A stretch of DNA of 64,000 nucleotides from the NCBI GenBank assembly GCA_946902985.2, contig OX336389.2:342214444-342278443 (forward strand), read 5' to 3'. Source of the stretch: Meconema thalassinum (Eukaryota; Arthropoda; Insecta; Orthoptera; Tettigoniidae). Position numbers and translations under genes: made by a program. Positions 20,268 to 30,674 of the stretch are shown piece after piece. The notes beneath the pieces are model-generated. The model did no database searches. It was given only the letters and a program-made list of their open reading frames with translations, and was not told where the DNA came from. Numbering within the stretch: the first letter of the stretch is position 1; each line of letters opens with the position of its first letter.

Positions 20268-21582
20268 TGTAACGTGTTTTTCGAGGGTTTTTTATGCAAC
20301 TGGCATAAGTCAGTAGGAAGCCATTCTATATTTATTTACGCGGCAAATTGTTCAGCCAAGATAATTTTTCATGTTAATTTATTATTATTATTAATTTATT
20401 ATAATTATTATTAAGATATTTTCGGAGCATTTTATAAAAATTATAAGCATACAGAGAGGTTTTCTATGTGTTAGAAAACGCTAACAAGCAAATTATTACG
20501 AACGACGATATCATAGAAAATTATCTGATTACGGAATTTTACGGAGTTTTGTCAGTTAGGGTATTTGAGAGACATGACTCACTGGGAATTCTAATACAAG
20601 CTGATTCCTGTCGAGAAGCATGACGCAATCCTGGGTCGCAAGGTCTAGAAGAGGCGAATTGTTGAAACGGAAAACGACTTCTCCCTCTCGCCCGCGGAGT
20701 GTAATGAACCGGAGGAGGGGAAGTGGCGGCGTGCTCAGCCAATCAGCGGAGACAACGTAAGCTGGAAGACGGTACCATGGTGGGGAGCCAACGTGTGCAT
20801 ATATATCGTTCGACGCGCCGTGAAACGAGGACTATCTGTGTAGAACTTGCGGTGTACGGTCGCAAGTGCGTGTCGCTCCGATGTTCAGTGGAGTTAGCGA
20901 CGAACTTTAGTAAAACGTAACCAGTGCGGTTTTACGCGAGTTTGGGTCCGAGGTACGGACCATAGAATTATATAATCTACCAGGATATCATCAAATTTCG
21001 ACGGAGATGACGACGTCCAGGAGACTGTGGGAAGCACACAGCATCATCAAGAACGAGGGAGATGCTTTGGCAATTTCCAATGGTAAGCGCACATGACGCA
21101 GAAATACGCAATCTCTCATTTTCTTTGTTTTATATTTCATATTTCAGTAACTTCATAGCTTGGAAATAAGAGTAAAATCAATTTATCAGACTCCGTTTTC
21201 ACGTAATTTTCTATCGGTAATATTAAAATCGCAACGCTCCAATTTAAATTTTAAACTTATTATTATTATTAATTTTGCTATACTTGTTTTATATAATAAA
21301 TTCATTTCTTTTACAATGCAATCTTTGCTTTCAGTAGGTAGCATTAGATATAGACCAATTCCTTCTCCTGATACAATTGTTTGTTGGGTTAATGATCAAA
21401 TCATACCACGATCTGAGTGAATAGTGTCTTGAAGGTGTTCTGCCAGAGCTAGACGTTGTTAAATACAAATTTAGATTTCAACATTGCATTGAGGTCTTGG
21501 CGCCCATTAAAACAACATAGCTTAGGCAAAGGTAAACAGTTACATTTCTCTCCCAACAGTGTGGGCTAGCGAAACCATTACA
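20268..21582 (+). repeat. Family A 3' LTR (1315 bp)
   Basis: Starts TGTAACG, ends CCATTACA, and is followed by the GGTT duplication. Differences from the 5' LTR seen by eye: one extra TA in the TATA box and about six substitutions. It has the same CCAAT/TATA arrangement and mini-ORF. Confidence 0.94.
21007..21420 (+). CDS. LTR-borne two-exon mini-ORF (copy in 3' LTR)
   Basis: Exons 21007-21082 (76 nt) and 21335-21420 (86 nt), with donor GTAAGC and acceptor CTTTCAG intact. The product is identical to the 5' LTR copy; substitutions between the two LTRs here fall in the intron (21226, 21231). See the entry at 8184. Confidence 0.5.
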
Positions 21583-21583
21583 G

Positions 21584-22318
21584 GTTGAACGTATTACTTG
21601 GAGATTTAATCCCCCTAGTGCTCCTTGGTGGGGAGGCTTCTGGGAAAGGTTAATACGTCTAATTAAACATCTTCTGAAACGAGTTTTGGGTAAAGCCTGT
21701 CTAACTTACCAAGAAATGCTTACCCTTCTCTGCAGTATAGAAGCCACCATAAATGCAAGACCGCTAACATATCTGACCGATGGATGTGAAGATATAAGTC
21801 CACTCACCCCTGCCTGCTTTCTACAAGAAATTAAGACAACTGGAGTTCCAGAATGTGATGCATTGGATGCTATAACCCTGAATCAAAGAAATCGTCATCT
21901 TCTGAACCTAAGAATGGCATTGAAAAAAAGATTCCAGCAGGAATATCTGGGACTTTTGGCACTCGGTAAACCGAGTTGTAAACCAACTCTTTTGTTCAAG
22001 AGAGGTGACATTGTCCTAGTTGGATCAGATGACACTAAGAGGATAGATTGGCCCCTTGGAAAAATTGTGGACTTGTTCCCTGGAACTGATGGTAATACAA
22101 GACTTGCAAGGGTTGTTACATCTAAAGGAGAACTCTTGAGACCGATACAGCGACTCTACCCACTAGAAGAACCTGATGAAGACAGCACACCTTTAAGGAC
22201 TGGCTTGAATAAGAAAACGGCTACTGCTTTAGGAGAGCCGACTGGAACTGGTGTTCAACCCCCAAAGACTACACGTTCGGGTAGAACTGTCAATGTTCCT
22301 GCAAGATATGTGGAGTAG
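21584..22318 (+). pseudogene. BEL integrase C-terminal half and DUF5641-type tail
   Basis: Starts exactly where gypsy A ends. VERITWRFNPPSAPWWGGFWERLIR supplies the third catalytic Glu; INARPLTYLTDG follows. The C-terminal RGDIVLVGSDDTKRIDWPLGKI matches the DUF5641 tail found in BEL/Pao. It ends at TAG 22316-22318, 59 bases before the 3' LTR. Confidence 0.9.
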
Positions 22319-22377
22319 TTGAGGATGTCTTGTTGAGGATGTCTTGTTGAGGATGTCTTTCCTCAACGGTGGGAGGA
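22319..22377 (+). repeat. 14-bp triplicate and BEL polypurine tract
   Basis: TTGAGGATGTCTTG is repeated nearly three times in tandem (22319-22362) just after the stop. GGTGGGAGGA (near 22368-22377) precedes the 3' LTR and is the probable plus-strand primer. Confidence 0.7.
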
Positions 22378-22554
22378 TGTGACAGACAGTTGGCAACAGT
22401 TATTTTTGTTTTTTGTGAGAAAAGAAGGACAAGGAACAGTGCATCCAAGATGGAGTCTTTTGAGTGTTATTTGTAATGTGTGTGCATTTTTCTTGGGAAT
22501 AAATATCTTTTCATTTTCCCGAATAAGTACGAAGAGACATTTCTGTTCGTAACA
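22378..22554 (+). repeat. BEL 3' LTR
   Basis: TGTGACAG...CGTAACA, 177 bp, followed by the GGTAA target duplication. Confidence 0.93.
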
Positions 22555-22559
22555 GGTAA

Positions 22560-23317
22560 GTTGCCGCCCAATAGCTTAATGGCCACATAAAACATTTATC
22601 TTAAGTTTCTGATACAGTTCATGTTGTAATCAACCAGAAAACACACTATTTGATTCCTACTAATCTAAAATGAATATTTATGTGGACAGGCAATGCAATT
22701 TCTCTTCGAAAGGGAGTTGGTGTATAAGGTTGACATGATCCGCTGGAATACAGTATCCGTTGAATACTATAAATAAGATACTCCTAAATAAAATAAGGTA
22801 TTAATTAAGGCAATAGCTAAAGAAAATCCTAACTGAAATAGATATTCATGTGAACAGACAGCGTAAATGTTTTCGCAAATGGGGTTAGGTGTACCGTACC
22901 CTATCAGGTTGAAGTAATCCGTATGAATGCAAAGAATATAGGGGTCAATGCATATGATAAATAAAACACCATAATAGGCGAAAGTATGGGTTAAGGCAAT
23001 ATGGAACATAGGAAATAGTTAAAAAATAAAACTAACTAATTGCGATATAGAATGGCTTGAAACACGTTGAAATAACGCGCCAATCGATTTAACCGTCATC
23101 TAGTGGAAGGCTTTCGTACTATGAAGATGGCTATGAAATCCTGATCCTGAACTCGTAACAAGCGTCATAACAAGGTGCCTTACAGAATACCACTTTGAGC
23201 CTCGCTAGCCATTTGTTGTTATGCCTATGGTTACGATTCCGTCGTAACCATTTTGGTGGGTTGTTAAGGAGTGAAGTTACAGAATCGGGCCGTTAGTCTG
23301 CATATGCCTAACTCAAA
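22560..23317. repeat. Non-coding flank with a diverged tandem dimer
   Basis: No gene seen. Two diverged units lie at about 22670-22840 and 22843-23030 and share ATTTATGTGGACAGGCA / ATTCATGTGAACAGACA, then GGTTGA...ATCCG and TTAAGGCAATA. Class unknown. Confidence 0.4.
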
Positions 23318-24721
23318 ATGCATAAAGAGAACAGCAGAAAGTATTTATTAAAACAGTGGGTATCAGGTAATAGTGATTATTAAACTGATGCACTGATGCC
23401 GTTTACACTACAACTACTTCTTACCCGTGTAAAACCGAAGCCTCATCTTAATACATTTTCAGCCGATCTTTGTAAGGCTTTAGTATGCAGCAATATTCCG
23501 TGGAATAAATTAAACAATCCAGTTCTACAATCATTCCTGAAGAAATATTGTGTAAACCAAAATGTCCCAGATGAGTCAACTCTCAGAAAAAATTATCTTC
23601 CTCCTCTGTATGAATCTACCGTGGACTCAATCCGCTGTGATATTGGAGGACACTGTATCTGGATATCGGTGGATGAAACAACCGAAAAGGGGCAGATGAC
23701 CTTGTAGTTCCGCCCCTTAAAATATCAATAACTAACTGACAAACAAAAAATGTGGCCGGTACATAGCGAATTTCATAGTTGGTAAGCTACATCCTGACGA
23801 ACCCGGCAAACCTCATCTTCTTGCATGCGATGTGCTGGAGAAAACTAACAATGGTACAATAGCAAGATTTGTAAACGATTCTCTGCGACTACTGTGGCCA
23901 ACTGAAATTGAAAATAATTGTTCCAATGTTGAAGGCAGGAAAACCCTACAAGTATTTTATACCAACCTTATGCACATTACCTGCTTAGCACACGGATTGC
24001 ACCGTGTTGCAGAAGAAATTCGCACCCAATATCCAGCTGTTAACGATTTAATTGCAAGTGGACAAAAAGTGTTCCTAAAATCAGCAGCCCGTGTCCAGTT
24101 CTACAGAGATTGCCTGCCTGAAGTTGCTCTGCCACCTGAACCTGTCCTAACTAGGTGAGGAACATGGTTATCTGCAATTTCATTTTATCAGGAGAATTTC
24201 AATCAAGTAAAAGAAGTCTTCACAAAACTTGAAGATGATAGTGCATGTGTCCATGAAGCAAAAAATGGTATTTGAAAGTGACTCTGTTTATCAAGATGTG
24301 AATTTCATCCATACATATTTTTCTTCACTTCTGAGAACCATTGAGAGCTTAGAATCGACTGGTGCACTCCTCCATGACTTGCTTGAACTCGTTCATAAAG
24401 CAACTTCCACAACTAATTCCGTTGCAGGTGAAATTGGAAAGAAAATCAAATGCAAGTTAGAGAAGGTGATAAACTCAAACCCAGGACTAAAGAAGATTCA
24501 AACAATTAGTACTTGAGTGGAATCAGAGTGTCTTTGTAAGATGAATGTTCGGAACCTTCAATGCCAGTGTATAAATTTTGTTCCATCACTTCAGTTGATG
24601 TAGAAAGGTCATTCTCGGTCTATAAACTTATTTTGACAGACAATAGACGTAATTTGTCTCCTGAAAACATTGAAAAACTTGCAATTATCTATTGTGATGC
24701 TTCTTTCTGCAGTGAATGATA
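23318..24721 (+). pseudogene. hAT transposase relic (CGGBP1-like lineage)
   Basis: Pieces in several frames run in the right order. N-terminal KYLLKQWVSGNSDY; then TFSADLCKALVCSNIPWNKLNN and IWISVDETTE (first catalytic Asp region); then [17 protein letters not shown] (the C-x2-H region of hAT); finally TSVDVERSFSVYK...NLSPENIEKLAIIYC, the hAT dimerisation domain. Multiple stops and frameshifts make it dead. AT-rich sequence with repeated TGCATATTTT follows (24730-24840). I could not identify the terminal repeats or the 8-bp target duplication. Confidence 0.8.
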
Positions 24722-24941
24722 CATTTATAAAATGAGTGAATAAGATTGGCTTGTTGTTAAATGCATATTTTTCAATTTTTGAATGCATATTTTCTACATT
24801 TTTAGTGCATAATTGCATGCATATTTAAATTGTTTTCAGTGCATAAATGTCCAGCCCATAGTCATTACATGACAGACCAAACCATACCAGTTTGAGCAGT
24901 GATCTTAACAAAATTAGCGTGTTCATTTTCCCTTTATAAAG

Positions 24942-25162
24942 ACTTAACGCTGGAGGAATGGGTGAACTTCTCAGTCAAGAATGTGGAACGTGCAGTGAAA
25001 GAGGTGAAAGGTGGACGTTCTTTGCGATCATATATTGACATGCTAATGAAGCAAACAACTGAAGACTTGTGGAAACAATACAATGCCACTAACGACGCTT
25101 TCTAAAAACGAATAGAAGAGACCAAATCTGCCAAATCCAAACTAGAAATTCAGCATCATGAG
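24942..25162 (+). pseudogene. Tektin-family gene, internal exon with in-frame stop
   Basis: Translation reads LTLEEWVNFSVKNVERA, then LRSYIDMLMKQTTEDLW, KQYNATNDAF-stop-KRIEET and SKLEIQHHE. This is the conserved tektin pattern EW..F...N...A..E with QT..D and A.N.AF.KRI.E. The acceptor is the AG at 24940-24941; the exon ends GAG before GTAAAG (25163). The stop TAA at 25103-25105 probably replaces CAA or AAA, a single change. Tektins are coiled-coil proteins of axonemal doublet microtubules, needed in cilia and sperm tails. Retained splice sites mean this is not a processed copy. It may be a degenerate paralogue, a null allele or a sequence error. Confidence 0.75.
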
Positions 25163-25191
25163 GTAAAGTATGGTAACCGTTTTCTTGCTTA

Positions 25192-25450
25192 TAGCCCAGG
25201 CATTATATGCAAGAAACATGGCCAACCTCAAAAAAAATAATGTAAAGCTGAAATTTGGCATAGATGTTCCCTAGTACCATAGAAACAAATCCTGAAAAGT
25301 CCCCATCTCTGCGGTGTCTGCGTCATAGTTTTTGGAGGGTTCAAAAGGGCTTAAATGGGGCCTAAGTGCCAAAAACAGAATTTTTGCTTCCTGTGTTCAA
25401 AATATTGATCCAAATTTAGTTCTCGCGAGCTTTAGCAATAAATAAAAATA
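25192..25450 (+). repeat. Left terminal inverted repeat
   Basis: Matches the reverse complement of 28072-28305. Shared blocks include GTAAAGCTGAAATTTGGCAT, AAGTCCCCATCTCTGC and TTCAAAATATTGATCCAAA. Confidence 0.85.
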
Positions 25451-25742
25451 AACCAGTAGGATAACGGACTTATCAGGCCTAATTATTGCTATTGATGTAG
25501 GAAAAAAAAGACTATTTTAACATTTTTAGCACAATTTTTACATGAAAATTTGGTTAATTTGTCATTAGCAGGTCATTATTTTTGAAACAACTGCTGATAT
25601 TGACTCAAGACCCAGAATGAAAGTTATAAAGCATACTTTTAGCTTTACATTGGTACATTACCTATGTCTATGCGAGAAACGGTTACCGAGTTACGGTCCC
25701 AAAGCATAACCGCTGTTGAAAAGGCACCCCTATCGCGTTTCT

Positions 25743-27514
25743 AGGTGACAGTGCTCGGCCTGTCGGAGCAGGCCAACAATACTCAAAACAATTAATTCAG
25801 CTTCTAAACAGTCTTGGATTTTCAGTAAATGTGGCGGAAGTCCACAGGTACCTACGAAGTTTCAGCTCTTCGTGAAGAACGTCTAATCCCGAATGCTGGA
25901 GCGTTCACGCAGTTTTGCTTTCACAACGCTGACTATAACATAAGGACATTGGATGGACGAAACACATTTCACTGCATGGGAGGCATCAAGTGCACAGGTC
26001 CAGCGCCTGACAGTGAAGTATCTCCACTCCCATGTACACGAGAAGTTCCTAATGCTGGTGTGATTGCGGCGATGGGAAAGTTCAACATTTCGTGGTATCG
26101 GAAACCTTCTTCTCCTGGTTCAAAGGACGTCAAGATTAAGGAGTTAACTGTGGAAGCCCCAAACTCTGTGGCTATTGCGTCGATGATGGACTCCTTGTGG
26201 TTATCTGGACGGTGGTCTGGTATTAATTTACCCGCTTCGTGGAACGGCTTTATGAAGACGTCACCGTCTGCTCATGTTCAACCAGCTATCCAGACAACGT
26301 CAGTTGATGCCCTGCCGATCATTAACTTGAAACCGAGCTATCCATCAACTATATATTCCGCGTTTAAGTTTGCCGCAAGAGAGTGCGCGGAACTGAAAGA
26401 AAGCACTTGTTTCGTAACCTTTGACCAGCCCCTATACGCGAAAGTTGCAGAGATAGTCGCATCGGACACTTCAGAGGAACTAAAAAACGAGGTTGTTCGT
26501 TTAGGCGGATTTCACCTTCTGATGTCGTTTCTTGGGGCAATCGGCTACGTGATGAATGGAAGCGGTTTGGAGTAGCTCTGGGCGGAAATATACGCTAAAT
26601 CGTCAGTGACTCACATGATGTCTGGACACGCATATTCTAGGTAGGCTTGCAATTAGCTCACTGTTAATGATTACGTTATGCCTTCAATTTCAAATGTATC
26701 AATAACGCGAAACTCTGCATGTTCTAGGGCCCACAGAGCGCATTTTCTGACAAAACAGGCTGTCGGGACAATGTTACTCAACATGAACGACGGGCTGAAG
26801 GATGACAAGGATGAAATACAGGCGCTTTTTACCGCATTCCAAGAAGGCACCGCCAACGACTTGCTATCATATCCTTGTCTTCAACGTCTCAAAGAGTCGC
26901 TTCATGACACATTTTCTTCAATGAGCCAGAAATCTCGCACAAGAAAGCTGTGGGTAGAGTACAGTACATCAAATAGCAAGCCTCGAAAATATTGAAGGAT
27001 TCCGCTTCTTTAGGCGAGGAAATGAAGGTATTCGTCTCTACGGCTCCAGATGAAAAGGCCATAATATCAGCTGGAGAGAAGTTCGCCATTTGTCTCTAAG
27101 ATAGTGCCAAATTGGAGTGCAAAAGCCTCGACGAACTTCGGGTAGTGAAATACAGCCAAAAAATTGCCAAACAACCGGTCACAGCATCATTTCAGCTGGC
27201 TTCACTTCCGCCGACATCGGCGGCATGCACTGCAGGTATATTTGCAAGTTCAGGAATGGTTAGGATTTTCTTTGGACCCGACCCAATGGGGATGGAAAAT
27301 CCAACACTCAGCTTAAGTACCAGTGACAACTCATCTTCCAGCTGCTCCAGATCATCTCCTCAATTTGGTGTCCTGCAACTGCAAGATCTCTTGTGGCAAC
27401 CGGTGTGAGTGTGTACGTTCCGGTTTAGAATGCTCCTTAATGTGTGGACACTGCAAAGGAAAAGCATGTGGCAATGTCACATTTGATGGCTCAGACGATG
27501 AGGAGGATGATTGA
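25743..27514 (+). pseudogene. Broken CXC-domain protein of the long-TIR element
   Basis: Segments in order: LIQLLNSLGFSVNVAEVHRY (25785 on); a 248-codon open stretch 25829-26575 with NADYNIRTLDGRNTFHCMGG, VTFDQPLYAKVAEIV and VRLGGFHLLMSFLGAIGYVM; in-frame TAG, then LWAEIYAKSSVTHMMSGHAY; ACSRAHRAHFLTKQAV; and a final part ending VSCNCKISCGNRCECVRSG...CSLMCGHCKGKACGN (27377-27480). That last part is a Tesmin/TSO1-like CXC cysteine motif, followed by an acidic end. At least two frameshifts and a nonsense codon. It could be the transposase or an accessory protein; I recognise the family, not its activity. Confidence 0.7.
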
Positions 27515-28071
27515 GTCCGATGTAAGCTTTGTTTTGCAAGTGTTCTTTGTCTAAAGAAAGCTTTTTAAGCTTTGTTTTTATTTGCATTATGCATATTATG
27601 AATGTACGTTTAACTGCTAACTGCATTAAACTCATTTTGTTCTATGCAAACTGTTTCTGCTAGTTTACCTGGATTCAAAGGAATACCATCCTAAAAGCTC
27701 TTGATCAAAGATACAAAATGGTGTCAGCAGAGGTGAATAGATGGAGCCCACCAGCGTAAATGGGCGTTCGTTCGGAAAGCGACTGCCACACTTGCACTTT
27801 TATATTTGTAACTGTATCTCTGCTGCTGTTTGTCGGATGAACATGGGCAATGTATCGTTTAAAAGCTACAAGTGTGCTTTAAAACTTTTACTTAGGGTCT
27901 TCAGTCGATATCAGCAGCTGTTTACACGATAAGTTCCGGCTAATAACAGATTAGCTAAATTTTCGTGAGAAAAGTTGAGCTAAAAATGTATGATTACTCA
28001 TCTGTTTAAATGTATGGCAATAATTACGACCAATAAGAGTGTTATATTTAACGCAGTCCTCCTCTTATTTC

Positions 28072-28305
28072 TAACAAAGCTCATTAGAACTGATTTTGGA
28101 TCAATATTTTGAACGCAGGAAGCAAAAATGCTGTTTTTGGCACTTAGACCCCATTGCCCTTTTGAACTCTCCAAAAACTATGACGCGGACAATGCAGAGA
28201 TGGGGACTTTTTAGGATTTGTTACTAGGGTACTAGCGAACATCTATGCCAAATTTCAGCTTTACATTTTTTTTTTTGAGGTTAAAACATAATATGCCTGG
28301 GCTAT
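28072..28305 (-). repeat. Right terminal inverted repeat
   Basis: Reverse-complement partner of 25192-25450; ends GCCTGGGCTA, then TTA. Confidence 0.85.
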
Positions 28306-28499
28306 TAGAGCCAACCCATTAATTTTTAACATGCATTGTTATAGCCTATGTCTCTCTTGCTATTTTGTTAACAGTCATAGTAATTTGCTAAAACAGAATA
28401 TAGAAATGCTACTTATGGCATAAGGATTTTCCCCAAGACACATACAATATTCTTCATGTATACAACTAAGTGCAAACAAGCATTAATATTTAATTTGGT

Positions 28500-28795
28500 A
28501 TATTTAGTCTCTCTCTTAAGTCAACAGCCCTGGGGCTGGTTTGCAGCAACTCGCCAGTCTTCTCTATTCTCTGCCATCCTCTTCATATTGTGATATGATT
28601 TTGTGTTTGTGTCTGTCATTATCTGTGTGATATATGCAAGTGGTGGTCTTCCTCTTGTGTTTTTCCCTTATAACATCCCATCGATGACTCTTGCTAGCAG
28701 GCTATTATGTCTGAGAATATGTCCTAACATATTTGCTCTTCTTGTTTTCAGACTCTTCATAAAGCTTTGCTTTAGGGCTTGAAGACGGTGCCATT
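28500..28795 (-). mobile_element. Non-LTR retrotransposon relic, RT C-terminal end (RTE-like)
   Basis: On the - strand the sequence encodes RRANMLGHILRHNSLLARVI, then NTRGRPPLAYITQIM, and ends MKRMAENREDWRVAANQPQG. This is the C-terminal pattern of RTE-type LINE proteins. One internal stop; heavily 5'-truncated. Confidence 0.75.
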
Positions 28796-29204
28796 CTTCT
28801 ACAAGTACTTAGTGGTAAGCTGTACTAGCACCTTTTTTTTTTCTCTCTGGGGCTGAGAAAGCTTGTTTGTGAGAATGTTAACATTACATTCCCTGATGTG
28901 AATAGTGAAATGTATAGCTAGTACCAGAGCCTTTCGATCTAGCAAAACAAAAAGCCTTGCTTGAAGATATTCAGGATATTTTCCTTTCTTTTTCTGTTAA
29001 TAATAATGTTATAGTTTTAATGCCCCTTTAACTGCTGTGGCTTTAGAGATGTCCGAGTGTCAGAATTTTGCCCTTGGAGGGGATCTTTGACATGCCAGTA
29101 GATCTTCTGAGACTATATTATTGCATTTAAACACCCCTAAATGCCATTGGACAGAACCGAGATCAAACCATCTACCTATTTGTCAGCATAGGGCCCTTTA
29201 TATT

Positions 29205-29490
29205 AAGACCACCTCATGGTGTAGTGGCTAGTATTCTTGGCTGTTACCCCCAAGGTCTGGGTTTGACTCCCGGCCCTGAGGGCTGGAATGGGGTACACTT
29301 AGCTTGTCAGGCAGAGCTGAGAAGAGGTGGGTTCGATTCCAACCTCAGCCATCTTAGAAGTGGTTTTCCATGGTTTCCCCTCTTCTACTCCAGGCAAATG
29401 ATGGGATGGTTCCTAACAATTACAAATACACATACTACTACATACACCACAATAACACAGGTTATCAGACAAATCCTACACCGGGCAAAA
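29205..29490 (+). mobile_element. tRNA-derived SINE
   Basis: An A-box-like TGGTGTAGTGGCTAGTATTC near 29217 and a B-box GGGTTTGACTCCCGG near 29258 give the Pol III promoter spacing. The body includes GTGGTTTTCCATGGTTTCC and AGGCAAATGATGGGATGGTT. It is not a tRNA gene, since no cloverleaf closes. A second TGGGTTCGATTCC near 29331 suggests a composite or dimer. Confidence 0.65.
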
Positions 29491-30119
29491 TGACGACGAT
29501 GTCACAAGACACTAAATGAATCAACAACAACCACCTTCATTTTAATTTAAATTTTAAGACTTTGTGGAATGTTAACTGTTTATTTCATTCTAGAAAACTA
29601 GATTTTCCTCTGAAGTTTTACCTCTCTGTTGAGATGGAAATGCTTTATATCTTTATTACGGTAACTTGTATAATAAGTGTCATTTTGCCACTCGGATCCT
29701 CTACACCTAGTTATACATACACCAGATATTTCATTTATATTTTAAGAACAGCATGTAGGCGTAAATAAAGATTTTGAATAGTAACCGTGTTGAAAATGAG
29801 GACGCTGTCAAGATTCAAACCTAACCCACTGCACTGTGGGCAGGTGGATGCACAAATAATTACACCACAAATGGTCTATATCCAAGGCAGCTCATTAGTC
29901 AACACAATCTATAGATCAAAGCTTCTTTGACTTTGCATGGTGATGATCATGCACTCTTGTAGGCATTGTCTTGACCAGATATTGGAAATTTTAGATAAAT
30001 AAATATGAAAATGATAAGTGTTCTAGATCTCTGATTCATATTATTATTCTTTGTATATCCACCTGTCATTATTTCCATTTCTATAGGGTCAGGAATGAGA
30101 TGCAATGAATTTCTATGTG
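29491..30119. other. Intronic AT-rich sequence, no gene
   Basis: No coding signal. A SINE-like fragment in reverse orientation may lie near 29795-29880 (GATTCAAACCTAACCCACTG). A diverged duplicate pair, 30008-30095 and 30375-30470, shares TTCTA(G/T)AT...TGATTCAT and TTATTTCCA(T/C)TTCTAT. Confidence 0.4.
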
Positions 30120-30312
30120 AGTTTACGGCTAGATGCTTTTGCTGACATCAACTTTGTGAGAGGAGTAAATGAATGAAGATGAATGAAATTGGGCAATGAA
30201 GCAGCAGCCATGACCTATTAGAAGGTACTGCCCCATTATTTTCCTGGAGTTGAAAATCAGAAACCATGAAAAACCATTTTGAGGACAGCTGACGGTGGGG
30301 TTAGAACCCACT
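30120..30312 (-). mobile_element. SINE fragment
   Basis: On the - strand GAGGCGAGTGGGTTCTAACC is followed by ATGGTTTTTCATGGTTTC and CTCCAGGAAAATAATGGGGC, the same body motif as the SINE at 29205. Confidence 0.55.
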
Positions 30313-30577
30313 CGCCTCACCTAACTACTGGGAGTGGATGAAAATAGTGAGCGATGAACAAATGTTTGAGACTAGTAGGAAAATGATAGTGTTCTATATC
30401 CTGATTCATGTTTTAATTCCATGTACATCTATCACTTGTTATTTCCACTTCTATGAGATCGGGAAATGCACACCCTGGCATCGCTCTACAAGTGGCTGAG
30501 GTTGTGTGCATTCTAATACCTGTGATCAAAATGTAATCGGACTAAGTCTAACAAAAATATAACACTTACCTAATTTA

Positions 30578-30642
30578 AATCTGACCACTATCCCCTTTGA
30601 AGTAGTACCCTCTGGCATTGATATAACGATTTAAACCAACAT
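30578..30642 (-). pseudogene. Short mariner transposase C-terminal scrap
   Basis: The - strand encodes LNRYINARGYYFKGD, close to the conserved mariner ending (...C....GDYFEGD). Nothing else of the gene is seen here. Confidence 0.45.
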
Positions 30643-30674
30643 ATACCTGACTCTGCTTCTGGTCATATTTTTAA

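Larger units (their letters stand above)
7447..21582 (+). mobile_element. Ty3/gypsy element, family A, copy 1 (1.3-kb LTRs)
   Basis: LTRs are at 7447-8702 plus 13764-13820 (interrupted) and at 20268-21582; the target duplication is GGTT. By eye only about seven differences separate the two roughly 1313-1315-bp LTRs, so insertion was recent. Internal order is leader, coiled-coil Gag, -1 frameshift, pol (PR-RT-RH-IN), then about 1.07 kb of 3' noncoding sequence. RT-RH-IN order and the 4-bp duplication place it in Ty3/gypsy. A second copy starts at 59362 and a solo LTR is at 43747. Copy 1 has a 2-bp gag deletion near 14755 and a nonsense codon near the end of pol. Confidence 0.93.
2796..22554 (+). 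mobile_element. BEL/Pao retrotransposon, split by nested gypsy element
   Basis: The element has near-identical LTRs (174 and 177 bp) beginning TGTGACAG and ending CGTAACA. The 5-bp target duplication GGTAA is on both sides (2791-2795 and 22555-22559). Its own length is about 5.6 kb; 7447-21582 is a later insertion in the integrase domain with its own 4-bp duplication, GGTT. Coding order (DUF1759-type Gag, zinc knuckles, DUF1758-type protease, RT, peptidase A17 region, integrase, DUF5641 tail) is that of BEL/Pao. One nonsense codon (6002-6004) and one frameshift (near 6600) show it was decaying. Confidence 0.93.
25192..28305. mobile_element. Long-TIR DNA transposon with CXC-domain protein
   Basis: The ends are inverted repeats of about 235-260 bp starting TAGCCCAGGCAT, with TTA on both sides (25189-25191 and 28306-28308) as a probable 3-bp target duplication. 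The TIRs differ by scattered substitutions and indels, so the element is old. It encodes a broken protein of a type widespread in arthropod and cnidarian genomes as an uncharacterised product. Superfamily not assigned. It lies in the tektin intron, 29 bp after the splice donor. Confidence 0.8.

Noticed and set aside
22560..22567. GGTAAG after the BEL 3' LTR as a splice donor
   Set aside because: The GGTAA is the BEL target duplication; no exon-like sequence precedes it.
29217..29290. tRNA gene
   Set aside because: A- and B-box motifs are present but no acceptor stem or cloverleaf closes; the sequence continues into a SINE body.
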